Origin: Micromonospora ferruginea
GTDB taxonomy: Bacteria; Actinomycetota; Actinomycetes; Mycobacteriales; Micromonosporaceae
Assembly (NCBI RefSeq): GCF_013694245.2
Contig: NZ_CP059322.2
Location: 2,538,001 to 2,602,000, forward strand
DNA length: 64,000 nucleotides
Direction: 5' to 3'
Of the stretch, positions 24,118-32,397 are shown in pieces; position 1 is the first letter of the stretch; each line of letters opens with the position of its first letter. The notes beneath the pieces are model-generated. The model was not told the origin of the DNA. It saw nothing but the letters and a program-made list of their open reading frames with translations, and did not search any database. The translations under genes and the position numbers were made by a program.

Positions 24118-24456
24118 GTCGGGCCTCCGATCGGGTTTCGGGCGCTAGCGGTCCGGACGCGCCGGACGGCCGCCCGAACGACTCCGGCGACGGACACGCC
24201 CGGCGGCGGGGCGACGAACGGCGGGCGCGAGGGGCGATGGGCGATGGGCAACAAGCGACGAGCGCCGAGCGCGAGGGGCAACAGGCGACGGGCGCCGGCG
24301 CCGGGCGCCGGGCCCGTCGGACGGCCGGGCGGGACCGGCCGACCGTCCGACGGACCTCGTGCGGCACTTCCTCGCACCGGGCCACGCCACCGCGCCGCGC
24401 GCGGGTCGTCCGACCCACCTCGGCGGCACGGCCCGGCGTCGCGCCCGGCGACCGGG
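24118..24456. other. Gene-free spacer with a 30-bp-period direct repeat
   Basis: No gene is supported in this 340-bp gap. GGGCAACAAGCGACGAGCGCC (24246-24266) recurs as a 19-of-21 match at 24276-24296, 30 bp later. The rest is GC-rich without hairpins that I can see. Confidence 0.4.
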
Positions 24457-24663
24457 TCAGATCTGCTGCCAGAGCGCCGGCACGTTCGGCGGTTCCCATC
24501 CGGCGATCGCGGTGTGCGCCTGGCGGCAGCGGTAGCTCGAGCCGGCATAGGTCACCGTGTCGCCGACCTGGTACGAGCGGCCGGCGGTCCAGGTGCCGCC
24601 CGGCACCGGCGAGCCGGTCGGCGACGGCGTGGGCGACGGCGCGGCGGTACGGGTGGGCGAGGG
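24457..24663 (-). pseudogene. Out-of-frame CBM5/12 chitin-binding domain of the LPMO gene
   Basis: Read in another frame than the LPMO, this segment encodes a Ser/Pro/Thr linker followed by GGTWTAGRSYQVGDTVTYAG, then YRCRQAHTAIAGWEPP and a final ALWQQ before a TGA at 24457-24459. The aromatic pattern is that of a chitin-binding type 3 (CBM5/12) module. It joins the LPMO reading frame only if one base is gained at about 24661-24664 (GGGG on the plus strand), inside the PT-rich linker. Either the gene is truly frameshifted or the deposited sequence lost one G there. Confidence 0.7.
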
Positions 24664-25208
24664 GTCGGCGTCGGGGTGGGGGTCGGGTTGCCGCCTCCGC
24701 CGCCGATCTGCAGGTCGACGCAGGAGTAGAACGCGTTGGCGGTGTCGCTGATGTTCCAGACCGCGAGCACCTTCTGCCGGCCGGTGTAGCCGCCCAGGCT
24801 GACGGTGTGCGAGACGGTGGCGTCGGGTTGACGGCCGCCGCCGTCGACGACCGCGACCCGGGTGTTGCCGATCCAGTACTCCCAGTTGGCGGTGGCGTGC
24901 CGGGCGGTGTTGACCCAGGTGAAGGTCACGGTGCTGCCGACCGTGGTGGCCGGCCAGTTGCGGCTGTCGTCGTTGAGCACCGCGAACTGGGCGATGTTGG
25001 CGTGGCAGGTCTTCAGGCCCTTGGGGCCTTCGACGCTCTGCGGCTCGTACTTGATCTGGCCGCAGTCGGGCACCCGGTTCTGCGCGCAGAGCGCCTGGCG
25101 GCTGAGCGGCCCGGAGACGTAGCCGTGGGCCTGCGCGGGCGCGGCGAGCGCCAGCCCGGCGGCGACCGCACCGGTGGTGAGCAGGGGCAGGGTGATTCTT
25201 CGACGCAT
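24552..25208 (-). CDS. AA10 lytic polysaccharide monooxygenase (frameshifted before its CBM)
   Basis: Secreted copper enzyme that oxidatively cuts chitin or cellulose. The signal peptide ends AQA and the mature protein starts HGYVSGPLSRQALC, placing the copper-binding His1; the second copper His is in TARHATANWEYWIG. The Cys of CHANIAQF and NAFYSCVDLQIGG fit the AA10 fold. After GGGGGNPTPTPTPTP the frame turns into Arg-rich nonsense and stops at 24552, while a CBM5/12 domain continues in another frame (24457-24663). The cysteine pattern and CBM5/12 suggest chitin. ATG 25208 has AAGGAG upstream. The enzyme domain itself is intact, so a secreted, CBM-less LPMO could still be made. Confidence 0.85.
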   Translation of the reverse strand: MRRRITLPLLTTGAVAAGLALAAPAQAHGYVSGPLSRQALCAQNRVPDCGQIKYEPQSVEGPKGLKTCHANIAQFAVLNDDSRNWPATTVGSTVTFTWVNTARHATANWEYWIGNTRVAVVDGGGRQPDATVSHTVSLGGYTGRQKVLAVWNISDTANAFYSCVDLQIGGGGGNPTPTPTPTPRPPVPPRRRPRRRRPARRCRAAPGPPAARTRSATR

Positions 25209-25248
25209 GGCGGTGACTCCTTCGGGGGGAACGGAAGGTGTCACGAAC

Positions 25249-25300
25249 ATAAATTAAACCTTGTTAACAGTAAAGACTCCTATCTATAAATTAAGCCTTG
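25249..25300. promoter_or_regulatory. AT-rich divergent promoter with 15-bp direct repeats
   Basis: ATAAATTAAACCTTG (25249-25263) and ATAAATTAAGCCTTG (25286-25300) match in 14 of 15 bases, 37 bp apart, around GTTAACAGTAAAG. In this GC-rich DNA such an AT island is conspicuous. It lies between the LPMO (minus) and a GH51-like enzyme (plus) and probably holds promoter and regulator sites for one or both. Confidence 0.55.
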
Positions 25301-25433
25301 AGCCCGGCGCGTCCCGCGTGGAATTCTGATCAGCACGCGGAGCCGATCGTCGTCCCAGGGCACCCGGGCGCCGGCAGGCATCCGGGCGGACGGCGCGACA
25401 GACCGGGAACCCCGCCTCTCGAAGGACACCCCC

Positions 25434-27512
25434 ATGAGGAGATCCCTGCCCCGCGTGCGCCGCTGGACCGCGTACGCGGTGAGCCTGCTGCTCGTCACCA
25501 CCACGCTCGCCACCGTGGAACCGCCCGCCGCCGGCGCCGCCGCCGACCCGGTCGCGGTGACCGTCAACGCCCGCGCCGGGCTGGCCACCGTGCCGGACAC
25601 CGCGCTCGGCGTCAACCACGCCATCTGGGACGCCAAACTCGGCAGCCCCGAGACGTCCGACCTGCTCAAGGCCGCCGGCGTGAAGATGCTGCGCTACCCC
25701 GGCGGCTCGTACGCCGACATCTACCACTGGAAGACGCACACCGCGCCCGGCGGCTACGTCGCGCCGGACACCGACTTCGACACGTTCATGGCCGCCGCCC
25801 GCCGGGTCGGCGCGCAACCGATGATCATCGCCAACTACGGCACCGGCACGCCGGCCGAGGCGGCCGAGTGGGTGCGGTACGCCAACGTCACCAAGGGCTA
25901 CGGCGCCAAGTGGTGGACCGTCGGCAACGAGAACTACGGCAACGGCCTCTACGGGTCGGCCTGGGAGGCCGACGACCACGCCGACAAGAGCGCCACCCAG
26001 TACGCCAAGCTGGTGATCGAGTACGCCGACGCGATGAAGGCGGTCGACCCGAGTGTCAAGGTCGGCGCGGTGCTCACCATGCCCGGCAACTGGCCGGACG
26101 GGATCACCGCCGGCGGTGACCCGGGCCCGTGGAACCGGACCGTGCTCTCGCTCGCCGGCCCGAAGATCGACTTCGTGGACGTGCACTGGTACCCGGGTGG
26201 CACCGCCGCCGAGTCGCTGACCCGGACCAACCAGCTCCCCGACGCCACCTGGCTGCTGCGTCAGCAGATCGACAGGTACGCCGGCGCGAACGCGGACCGG
26301 ATCGGGATCAGCCTCACCGAGCTGAACGTCGACGCCGGCCGCACCACCCAGCCCGGCGCGCTGTTCCTCGCCGACGCCTACAGCGGCCTGCTGGAGCAGG
26401 GCGTGTTCACGGTGCAGTGGTGGAACGTGCACAACGGCATCGGCACCGTCTCCGAGGTGGCCGGGCAGACCGACTACGGCGACTTCGGGCTGCTCTCCAG
26501 CGGCGGCTGCACCAGCGACGGCGAGGTCTGCGAGCCGGCGTTCAACACGCCGTTCGCGCCCTACCACGCGCTGTCCATGATGAACCTGTTCGCCCGCCCC
26601 GGCGACCAGTTCGTCCGCGCCGGCACCGACCAGCCGCTGGTCGCCGCGCACGCGGTGCGCCGGCCGGACGGCGGCCTCGCGGTCCAACTGCTCAACAAGG
26701 ACCCGGACACCGCCCACCCGGTGACGGTCGACTACGCCGGTTTCACCCCGGCGGACGAGGCGCCGACCGTGCACACGCTGACCAACGGCGCGAGCGGGGT
26801 GAGCACCGACCGCTCCGGCAGCGCGACCACCCGGACGCTGCCGCCGTACTCGCTGACCACGCTGGTGCTGCGACCGGCCGGCGGCTCCGCCGGGCGGCCC
26901 GGCGCCCCCGGGCGGCCGGCGGCGGGCGCGGTGACCGACCGCGCCGCGACCCTCTCCTGGCCGGCGGCGACCCCGGGCGCCGCGCCGATCGCCAAGTACG
27001 AGGTGTACCGGCAGTTCGGCGCGGTCAGCGAACAGCTCGGCGAGACCGCCGGCACGTCGTTCACCGTGCGCAACCTCGAACCGGGCACCCGCTACACGGT
27101 CAACGTGCTGGCCCGGGACACCGCCGGCCGGGTGTCCTGGTCGTCCCCGCCGCTGACGTTCGCCACCGGCAGCCCGGCCGCGAGCGGCTGCGCGGTGCGC
27201 TTTCACAACGACACCGACTGGGGCAACGGCTACGTGGCGACCGTCGAGGTGGTCAACACCGGCCCGGACGTGGTGGACGGCTGGACGCTGACCTGGACCT
27301 GGCCGACCGGCTGGCAGCAGGTGAGCAGCGGCTGGAACGCCACCTGGACGCAGACCGGCACGGAGGTCCGGGTGACCCCGACCGCCGACAACCGCCGGCT
27401 CGCCGCCGACGGCGGGAGCACAAGCGTCGGGTTCGTCGGCGCGTACGGCGGGCCGAACGTGCCGCCGGGCGTGTTCCGGCTCAACGGCACGGTCTGCACC
27501 GTCCGTTCCTGA
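25434..27512 (+). CDS. Secreted GH51-like alpha-L-arabinofuranosidase with FnIII and CBM2
   Basis: A 692-residue secreted glycosidase. Signal peptide about 1-37; (beta/alpha)8 catalytic part to about 410 with acid/base Glu166 in WWTVGNENYGNG and likely nucleophile Glu296 in ISLTELNVDAG; a beta-sandwich to about 480; fibronectin III (about 485-575, GTRYTVNVLARD); CBM2 at the C-terminus (about 583-692, starting SGCAVRFHND, with WTLTWTW and a closing Cys). The clan A pattern best fits GH51-like arabinofuranosidases; another clan A family cannot be excluded. ATG 25434 follows GAAGGA. Divergent from the LPMO across a shared AT-rich promoter. Confidence 0.8.
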   Translation: MRRSLPRVRRWTAYAVSLLLVTTTLATVEPPAAGAAADPVAVTVNARAGLATVPDTALGVNHAIWDAKLGSPETSDLLKAAGVKMLRYPGGSYADIYHWKTHTAPGGYVAPDTDFDTFMAAARRVGAQPMIIANYGTGTPAEAAEWVRYANVTKGYGAKWWTVGNENYGNGLYGSAWEADDHADKSATQYAKLVIEYADAMKAVDPSVKVGAVLTMPGNWPDGITAGGDPGPWNRTVLSLAGPKIDFVDVHWYPGGTAAESLTRTNQLPDATWLLRQQIDRYAGANADRIGISLTELNVDAGRTTQPGALFLADAYSGLLEQGVFTVQWWNVHNGIGTVSEVAGQTDYGDFGLLSSGGCTSDGEVCEPAFNTPFAPYHALSMMNLFARPGDQFVRAGTDQPLVAAHAVRRPDGGLAVQLLNKDPDTAHPVTVDYAGFTPADEAPTVHTLTNGASGVSTDRSGSATTRTLPPYSLTTLVLRPAGGSAGRPGAPGRPAAGAVTDRAATLSWPAATPGAAPIAKYEVYRQFGAVSEQLGETAGTSFTVRNLEPGTRYTVNVLARDTAGRVSWSSPPLTFATGSPAASGCAVRFHNDTDWGNGYVATVEVVNTGPDVVDGWTLTWTWPTGWQQVSSGWNATWTQTGTEVRVTPTADNRRLAADGGSTSVGFVGAYGGPNVPPGVFRLNGTVCTVRS

Positions 27513-27520
27513 GCCACAGC

Positions 27521-28372
27521 TCAGCCCCGGCCGGGTGGCCGGAGCCGGGCGTCGGCCGCCGTCGGGACCTTCGCGGTCCGGCGGCGGCCGGCGCGGCGCG
27601 GGGGCGGCACCACGTGCGGGCGCGGCGGCCCGGCCACCGGCGGGGGCGGCGACGCCTCCGGCGGTACGACTCGGGGCAGCGCGGCCAGGATCAGCGCGAG
27701 CAGGAGCACCGCGACCACCCCGTCGAGCCAGTAGTGGTTGCCGGTGGCGACCACCACCACGGCGGTGACCAGCGGGTGGGCCAGCCAGAGCCAGCGCCAC
27801 CGGCCGGCGCTCACCCCCACCAGCGCCAGCGCCACCGCGAGCGCCCAGCCCACGTGCAGCGACGGCATCGCCGCGTACTGGTTGCTGAGCTGGTCGGCCT
27901 CCGGCGGCCCGTAGACGCTGGGGCCGAAGCGGCTGCCGGTGTCCACCAGGTGGGTGAGCGCGGTCAGTCGCGGCGGCGCGAGCGGGACGCAGACGTGCAG
28001 CACCAGCGCCGCGGCGGTCAGCACCGCGAGGGCCCGCCGCAGCCGCAGGTAGTGCGCCGGCCGGCGCAGGTAGAGCCAGACCAGGCAGAGCACGGTGGCC
28101 GGGAAGTGCACGTACGCGTAGTAGCTGTTGGCCAGCCGCACCGGCAGTTCGTGCGCCAGCAGCGGCGCCTGCACCAGCGCCTCGTCGGGCAGGTGCAGCA
28201 ACCGTTCCAGCCACCAGATCCGCTCGCCGTTGGCCAGCGCGGTGCCGGCCCGCCCGGTGATCAACTGCCGGCCCACCTTGTAGGCGAGGAAGAGCACGGC
28301 GACCAGCGCCAGTTCGCGGGCCGCGCGGCGTACCGCGCCGGCCCGCGGGGACGTGGTCTCGGTGAGCTGCAC
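27521..28372 (-). CDS. PAP2-superfamily membrane phosphatase/phosphotransferase
   Basis: A 283-residue protein with about six membrane segments. PAP2 catalytic parts are SNQYAAMPSLHVGWA (Ser-Leu-His) and ATGNHYWLDGVVA (His and Asp). The order and WLERLLHLPDE segment match the Aur1/Ipt1-like inositol phosphotransferase branch, so lipid head-group transfer is a candidate role. GTG 28372 has a near-perfect AAGGAGGA site. The tail after 235 is Pro/Arg-rich. Convergent with the GH51-like gene, 8 bp apart. Confidence 0.82.
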   Translation of the reverse strand: MQLTETTSPRAGAVRRAARELALVAVLFLAYKVGRQLITGRAGTALANGERIWWLERLLHLPDEALVQAPLLAHELPVRLANSYYAYVHFPATVLCLVWLYLRRPAHYLRLRRALAVLTAAALVLHVCVPLAPPRLTALTHLVDTGSRFGPSVYGPPEADQLSNQYAAMPSLHVGWALAVALALVGVSAGRWRWLWLAHPLVTAVVVVATGNHYWLDGVVAVLLLALILAALPRVVPPEASPPPPVAGPPRPHVVPPPRRAGRRRTAKVPTAADARLRPPGRG

Positions 28373-28403
28373 GGGCTCCTCCTTCGGTGCCTCCCGGCAC
28401 GGA

Positions 28404-28437
28404 CCAGGGCCGCCGCCGGGGTCGGCGACGGCCCTGG
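28404..28437 (-). terminator. Hairpin terminator after the second DHA2 transporter
   Basis: CCAGGGCCG (28404-28412) and CGGCCCTGG (28429-28437) pair perfectly, 10 bp beyond the transporter stop at 28447 on the minus strand and upstream of the PAP2 gene. Confidence 0.6.
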
Positions 28438-28446
28438 GGTACGGCC

Positions 28447-30087
28447 TCAGCGGCGGGCGTGTTCCTCCCGGCCGGCCTGGTCGGCACTCACCCCGTCGAA
28501 CGCGGGCGCCCCGTCGACCGCGTCGGCGCCCACCGCCACCGATCGACCGGTGTCCGGAAGATCAAGGCTGGAGCGCAGGGTAACCGGGCGCAGCAACAGC
28601 GCCGCCACGACGCCGACCACCGCGATGGCGGCCGAGATGAGGAAGATGTGCCCGGTCGCGTCGCCGTAGGCGGCCCGGACGATCTGCCGTACCGGCTCGG
28701 GCAGCGCGTCGAGGTTCAGCGTGCTGCCGCCGCCGCTGCCGGAGGTGGGGATGCCGGCCGCGGCCAGGTCGTGGGTGATCCGGTCGGTGACCCGCCGGGC
28801 CAGGACCGCGCCGAGCACCGAGACGCCGATGGTGCCGCCCAGCGAGCGGAAGAAGGCCACGGTTGCGCTGGCCGCGCCGATGTCCTTGAGCGCCACCGTG
28901 TTCTGCACCGCGAGCACCAGGTTCTGCATGGTCATGCCGACGCCGACACCGACGATGAACATGGCCACCCCGACGATGACCAGCGAGGTCTCGTGGTCGA
29001 TGGTGCCGAGCAGGGCGAAGCCGGCGACCAGCACGATCGAGCCGAACACGATGTACGGCTTGATCCGGCCGGAGGTGGTGATCATCCGACCGGCCACGAT
29101 CGAGGAGATCAGCACGCCGGCCATCATCGGGATGGTGAGCAGGCCGGCCTCGGTCGGGCTGTAGCCGCGGCCGATCTGGAAGTACTGGCCGAGGAAGACC
29201 GCGCCGCCGAACATCGCCATGCCGACCGCGAGGCTGCCCAGGATGGCCAGCGCGGTGGTGCGCTCGCGGACGATGTGCAGCGGCACCACCGGCTCGGCGG
29301 CCCGTGACTCGACCCGGACGGCGAGCGCGAGCAGCAGCAGCGAGCCGCCGACCATGGCGCCGGTCTGCCAGGAGAGCCAGGCGAACGAGTCGTCCACGAA
29401 CGAGATCCAGATCAGCAGCACGCTGACCCCGGCGGCGATCAGCGCGGCGCCCAGGTAGTCGATCTTGACGTTCTGCCGGCGCACGGTGGGCAGGTTCAGC
29501 GTGATCTGGAGCAGGAACAGCGCGATGATCGCGACCGGCACGCCGACGAAGAAGCACCAGCGCCAGCCGAGCCAGGAGGTGTCCACGATGAGGCCGCCGA
29601 GCAGCGGGCCGCCGACCGTGGCGAGCGCCATGACGCCGCCCAGGTAACCGTTGTAGCGGCCCCGCTCGCGCGGCGGGATCATGGCCGCGATGGCGACCTG
29701 GACCAGCGCCTGCAGGCCGCCGACGCCGATGCCCTGGAAGGCCCGGGCGGCGATGAGCTGGCCGGCGCTCTGCGAGAAGCCGGCCGCGACGGAGCCGGCC
29801 AGGAAGACCACGATGGCGACCTGGATCAACAGCTTCTTGTTGAACAGGTCGGCGAGCTTGCCCCAGATCGGGGTGGTCGCCGTGGCGGTGAGCAGGGTGG
29901 CGGTGACCACCCAGGTGTACTGCGTCTGCGAGCCGTTGAGCGCTCCGATGATCTTCGGCAGGGCCGTGGAGACGACGGTGCTGCTCAGCATGGCCACGAA
30001 GAGCACCAGCAGCAGCCCGCTGAGTGCCTCCAGCGTCTGCCGCCGGCTCATGGGCGCGGCCTCGGCCGTCGCGGTGGGTGCGCTCAT
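28447..30087 (-). CDS. MFS multidrug exporter, DHA2 (EmrB/QacA) family, TetR-controlled
   Basis: A 546-residue transporter with about 14 membrane segments. It has LLVLFVAMLSSTVVSTALP at the N-terminus, WGKLADLFNKK (motif A), RAFQGIGVGGLQALVQ (motif B) and GPLLGGLIVD (motif C). It probably exports a toxic compound by proton antiport. ATG 30087 follows GGAGG. The TetR gene is divergent with a palindromic operator between them, the usual exporter/repressor pairing. Confidence 0.9.
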   Translation of the reverse strand: MSAPTATAEAAPMSRRQTLEALSGLLLVLFVAMLSSTVVSTALPKIIGALNGSQTQYTWVVTATLLTATATTPIWGKLADLFNKKLLIQVAIVVFLAGSVAAGFSQSAGQLIAARAFQGIGVGGLQALVQVAIAAMIPPRERGRYNGYLGGVMALATVGGPLLGGLIVDTSWLGWRWCFFVGVPVAIIALFLLQITLNLPTVRRQNVKIDYLGAALIAAGVSVLLIWISFVDDSFAWLSWQTGAMVGGSLLLLALAVRVESRAAEPVVPLHIVRERTTALAILGSLAVGMAMFGGAVFLGQYFQIGRGYSPTEAGLLTIPMMAGVLISSIVAGRMITTSGRIKPYIVFGSIVLVAGFALLGTIDHETSLVIVGVAMFIVGVGVGMTMQNLVLAVQNTVALKDIGAASATVAFFRSLGGTIGVSVLGAVLARRVTDRITHDLAAAGIPTSGSGGGSTLNLDALPEPVRQIVRAAYGDATGHIFLISAAIAVVGVVAALLLRPVTLRSSLDLPDTGRSVAVGADAVDGAPAFDGVSADQAGREEHARR

Positions 30088-30150
30088 CGCGCGTCCTCCA
30101 GGTGTGTCGGATGGGGTGGCCGCCTTGGTTGCCTCAAGCAATCATCAACA

Positions 30151-30173
30151 AATCTTGCCCAGCAGGCAAGTTT
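30151..30173. promoter_or_regulatory. TetR-type operator
   Basis: CTTGCC-CAGCA-GGCAAG (30154-30170) is a perfect 6-bp inverted repeat that extends as AATCTTGCC/GGCAAGTTT with one mismatch. It sits between the divergent transporter and TetR genes, 39 bp upstream of the TetR start. Confidence 0.75.
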
Positions 30174-30208
30174 GCCCATTGAGAAAAGGATCACGTACGC
30201 TGGCCGGC

Positions 30209-30811
30209 ATGGAGGAGTGCACCGGCCTACGCGAGCGGAAGAAGGCGGCCACCCGCCTGGCGCTGCACGAGGCCGCGCTGCGGCTGGCCGTCGAGCACGG
30301 CCCCGACCGGGTCACCGTCGAGGCCATCGCGGACGCCGCCAACGTCTCCCGACGCACGTTCTCCAACTACTTCTCCGGCAAGGAGGAGGCGCTCTTCCAC
30401 GGCGACACGCTGCGGCTGCGCCGGTTGCTGGCGCTGGTCGCGGAGCAGCCCACCGAGCTGCCGCCCTGGACCGCGCTGACCCGGGCGGCCGCGCTCCAGG
30501 CCGACGAGAGCTACGACGACCCGACCGAGCCCTGGCTGAACCGGCGCCGGCGGTTGCACGGCCACCCGAGCCTGGCCGCCCACCAGGTCGGCGCGTACGC
30601 GGCCATCGAGCGGGACCTCGCCGCCGAGATCGCCGGCCGGCTCACCGGCCCCGACGTGCCGGTGCGGGCGCGGGTGCTGGCGGCCACGTTCCTGGCCACG
30701 CTCCGCGTCGCCGCCCAACAGTGGATCGAGCACCCGGACGCGCCGCTGCGCGACGTGCTGCACGACGTCTTGGCGCACGCCGCCCCGGCCACCTCCGCCT
30801 ACGCCGACTGA
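30209..30811 (+). CDS. TetR-family repressor of the adjacent exporter
   Basis: A 200-residue regulator. The DNA-binding domain spans about 8-55: ATRLALHEAALRLAVEHG, then VTVEAIADAANVSRRTFSNY with the TetR recognition helix. The ligand domain is unremarkable in sequence. ATG 30209 lies 39 bp after a perfect palindrome, so it likely represses both itself and the DHA2 exporter until a substrate binds. Confidence 0.9.
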   Translation: MEECTGLRERKKAATRLALHEAALRLAVEHGPDRVTVEAIADAANVSRRTFSNYFSGKEEALFHGDTLRLRRLLALVAEQPTELPPWTALTRAAALQADESYDDPTEPWLNRRRRLHGHPSLAAHQVGAYAAIERDLAAEIAGRLTGPDVPVRARVLAATFLATLRVAAQQWIEHPDAPLRDVLHDVLAHAAPATSAYAD

Positions 30812-30815
30812 GCAG

Positions 30816-31520
30816 TCACCCGGCCGGCTCCGCCCGGGCCAGCCGCGCGTAGACGATGACGTTGTCCCGGTAGCTGTCCCGCTTCCGGTCGAACTCGCCG
30901 CCGCAGGTGATCAGGCGCAGCGCCGCGTGGTCGGTCGGGCCGTAGACGTCCTCGGTGGGGAACCGGTCCTTCGGGTGCTGCTCGACCCGGGTGACGACGA
31001 ACACCGCGGTGCTGCCGTCGCGCCGCCGCACCGCCAGCGTGGTGTCCGGGCGCAACCGGGCCAGGTCGAAGAACGAACCCGCGCGCCCCTTCCAGTTCAC
31101 GTGCCCGGCCAGCACCGCCGGCCCGAGCGCACCCGGCGCCGGCGCCCGGGTGAACCAGCCGACGTCGGTCGCGCTGTCCGGCACCTGCATCGCGCCGTCC
31201 GGGCCGAGCCCGAGCGGGACGATCGGTGCGTCCACCCGCAGGCTCGGGATGCGGACGCGCACCGGCGGGGAGTCGGCCATCAACGGCCCACTGGTCAGTG
31301 CGCCGGCCCGCCCGACCGGGCGCGGCGCCGGGGCCCGGCCGGTCGTCGGGGCCCCGCTCGTCACCGCCGGACGCGCCGCGTCCGGCGGGCGGTCGTCGGC
31401 CCGGGTGACGGCGTGACCAACGATGACGACGGCGGCGAGGGCGAGCAGGCCGGCCCCCGCCGCGAGCGCGGCGCGCTGACGGCGGGGGCCGGTGGCCGTA
31501 CGCTCCTGCGGGTCGTCCAC
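30816..31520 (-). CDS. Class F sortase
   Basis: A 234-residue membrane-anchored transpeptidase. One membrane segment near 18-36 (AALAAGAGLLALAAVVIVGH), a Pro/Ala linker, then the sortase domain with VLAGHVNWKG (catalytic His) and LITCGGEFDRKRDSYRDN (catalytic Cys and, further on, Arg). The second signature is typical of class F in actinobacteria. The gene just upstream encodes a secreted CHRD-type protein with a hydrophobic, Arg-ending tail, a likely substrate. GTG 31520, 7 bp after that gene's stop, so the two form an operon. Confidence 0.88.
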   Translation of the reverse strand: MDDPQERTATGPRRQRAALAAGAGLLALAAVVIVGHAVTRADDRPPDAARPAVTSGAPTTGRAPAPRPVGRAGALTSGPLMADSPPVRVRIPSLRVDAPIVPLGLGPDGAMQVPDSATDVGWFTRAPAPGALGPAVLAGHVNWKGRAGSFFDLARLRPDTTLAVRRRDGSTAVFVVTRVEQHPKDRFPTEDVYGPTDHAALRLITCGGEFDRKRDSYRDNVIVYARLARAEPAG

Positions 31521-31527
31521 GACCGGC

Positions 31528-32313
31528 TCAGCCCTGCCGGCCGAGGCGACGCCGCGCCGCGACCAGCCCGAACGCGCCGAGCAACGCCACCCCGCCGGCG
31601 ACGTACCCGCCGGTCGGGGTGGTCCCGGTGCTGCCGTCCCCGGTGGCCACGCCGCCGGCCGGCACCGAACCCGCGGCGGCGCCGCTGACCATGCCGCAGG
31701 TGGCCGGGTCGGTGGCCTCCTCCGGGATGCCGTTCACGCCCACCGACCTGGCGAACGTCGACTCGCCGAGCGCCGCCATGTCGTACTTCCCGTTGCGGTT
31801 GGCGTCGATGCCGTGCTGCACCAGGTGCAGGTCCTTGAGGTGGGCGATGGTGCCGGCCGGCAGGTCGGCGGCCGGGATGACCCGGTCGTAGGTCAGCCGG
31901 CCCTGGGCGTCCGCCTTGGGCATCCGGTCCACCGCCAGCCCGCTGGCGCGGGTGGTGTCACCGGTCGTGGTCAACGAGATGAAGATGTCGCCGTACATCT
32001 TCAGGCCCTCCTCGGTGCTGACGTAGCCGTCGCCGTCGGCGTCGGCGGACTTGTCCGGGCAGTGGAAGTCCATGCCGTTGACCGCGCCGTGGATGTGCTG
32101 CGCGTGCGGGGAGTTCGGCGTCATCCCGGTGGAGGTGATCCGCACCCGCAGGTCACCGCCGTCGGTAGCGGTGAGCGTCGCCGTGCCGGCGGCCCCGGTC
32201 TCGTTGAGGTCCAGCAGCGCCACCCGGACGCTCTCGTCGGCGTGCGCCACGCCGGGGAAGCTGAGTACGAGCGCCGCCGCCGGCAGCGCCAGCAGGGTTC
32301 GGGACAGTCTCAC
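31528..32313 (-). CDS. Secreted CHRD-type protein with C-terminal sorting-like signal
   Basis: A 261-residue exported protein. Signal peptide about 1-25 (ending AHA), a CHRD-like domain (VALLDLNETGAAGTATLTAT, then HAQHIHGAVNG with a His-rich site), an EF-hand-like loop DADGDGYVSTEEG, and a C-terminal hydrophobic stretch followed by ARRR. The stretch before it, TPTGGY, is a possible sorting motif but not canonical LPXTG. GTG 32313 is preceded by GAGGAGAAA. Next to the class F sortase, so it may be its surface-anchored client. Role in the wall unknown. Confidence 0.72.
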   Translation of the reverse strand: MRLSRTLLALPAAALVLSFPGVAHADESVRVALLDLNETGAAGTATLTATDGGDLRVRITSTGMTPNSPHAQHIHGAVNGMDFHCPDKSADADGDGYVSTEEGLKMYGDIFISLTTTGDTTRASGLAVDRMPKADAQGRLTYDRVIPAADLPAGTIAHLKDLHLVQHGIDANRNGKYDMAALGESTFARSVGVNGIPEEATDPATCGMVSGAAAGSVPAGGVATGDGSTGTTPTGGYVAGGVALLGAFGLVAARRRLGRQG

Positions 32314-32397
32314 GGCTTTCTCCTCGTCGCCGGCCCCGGCTCGGCGCCGGGACGTGTCAGGCATTCGGAGCGGCCCGGCGACCGGATGGGTTCCCGC

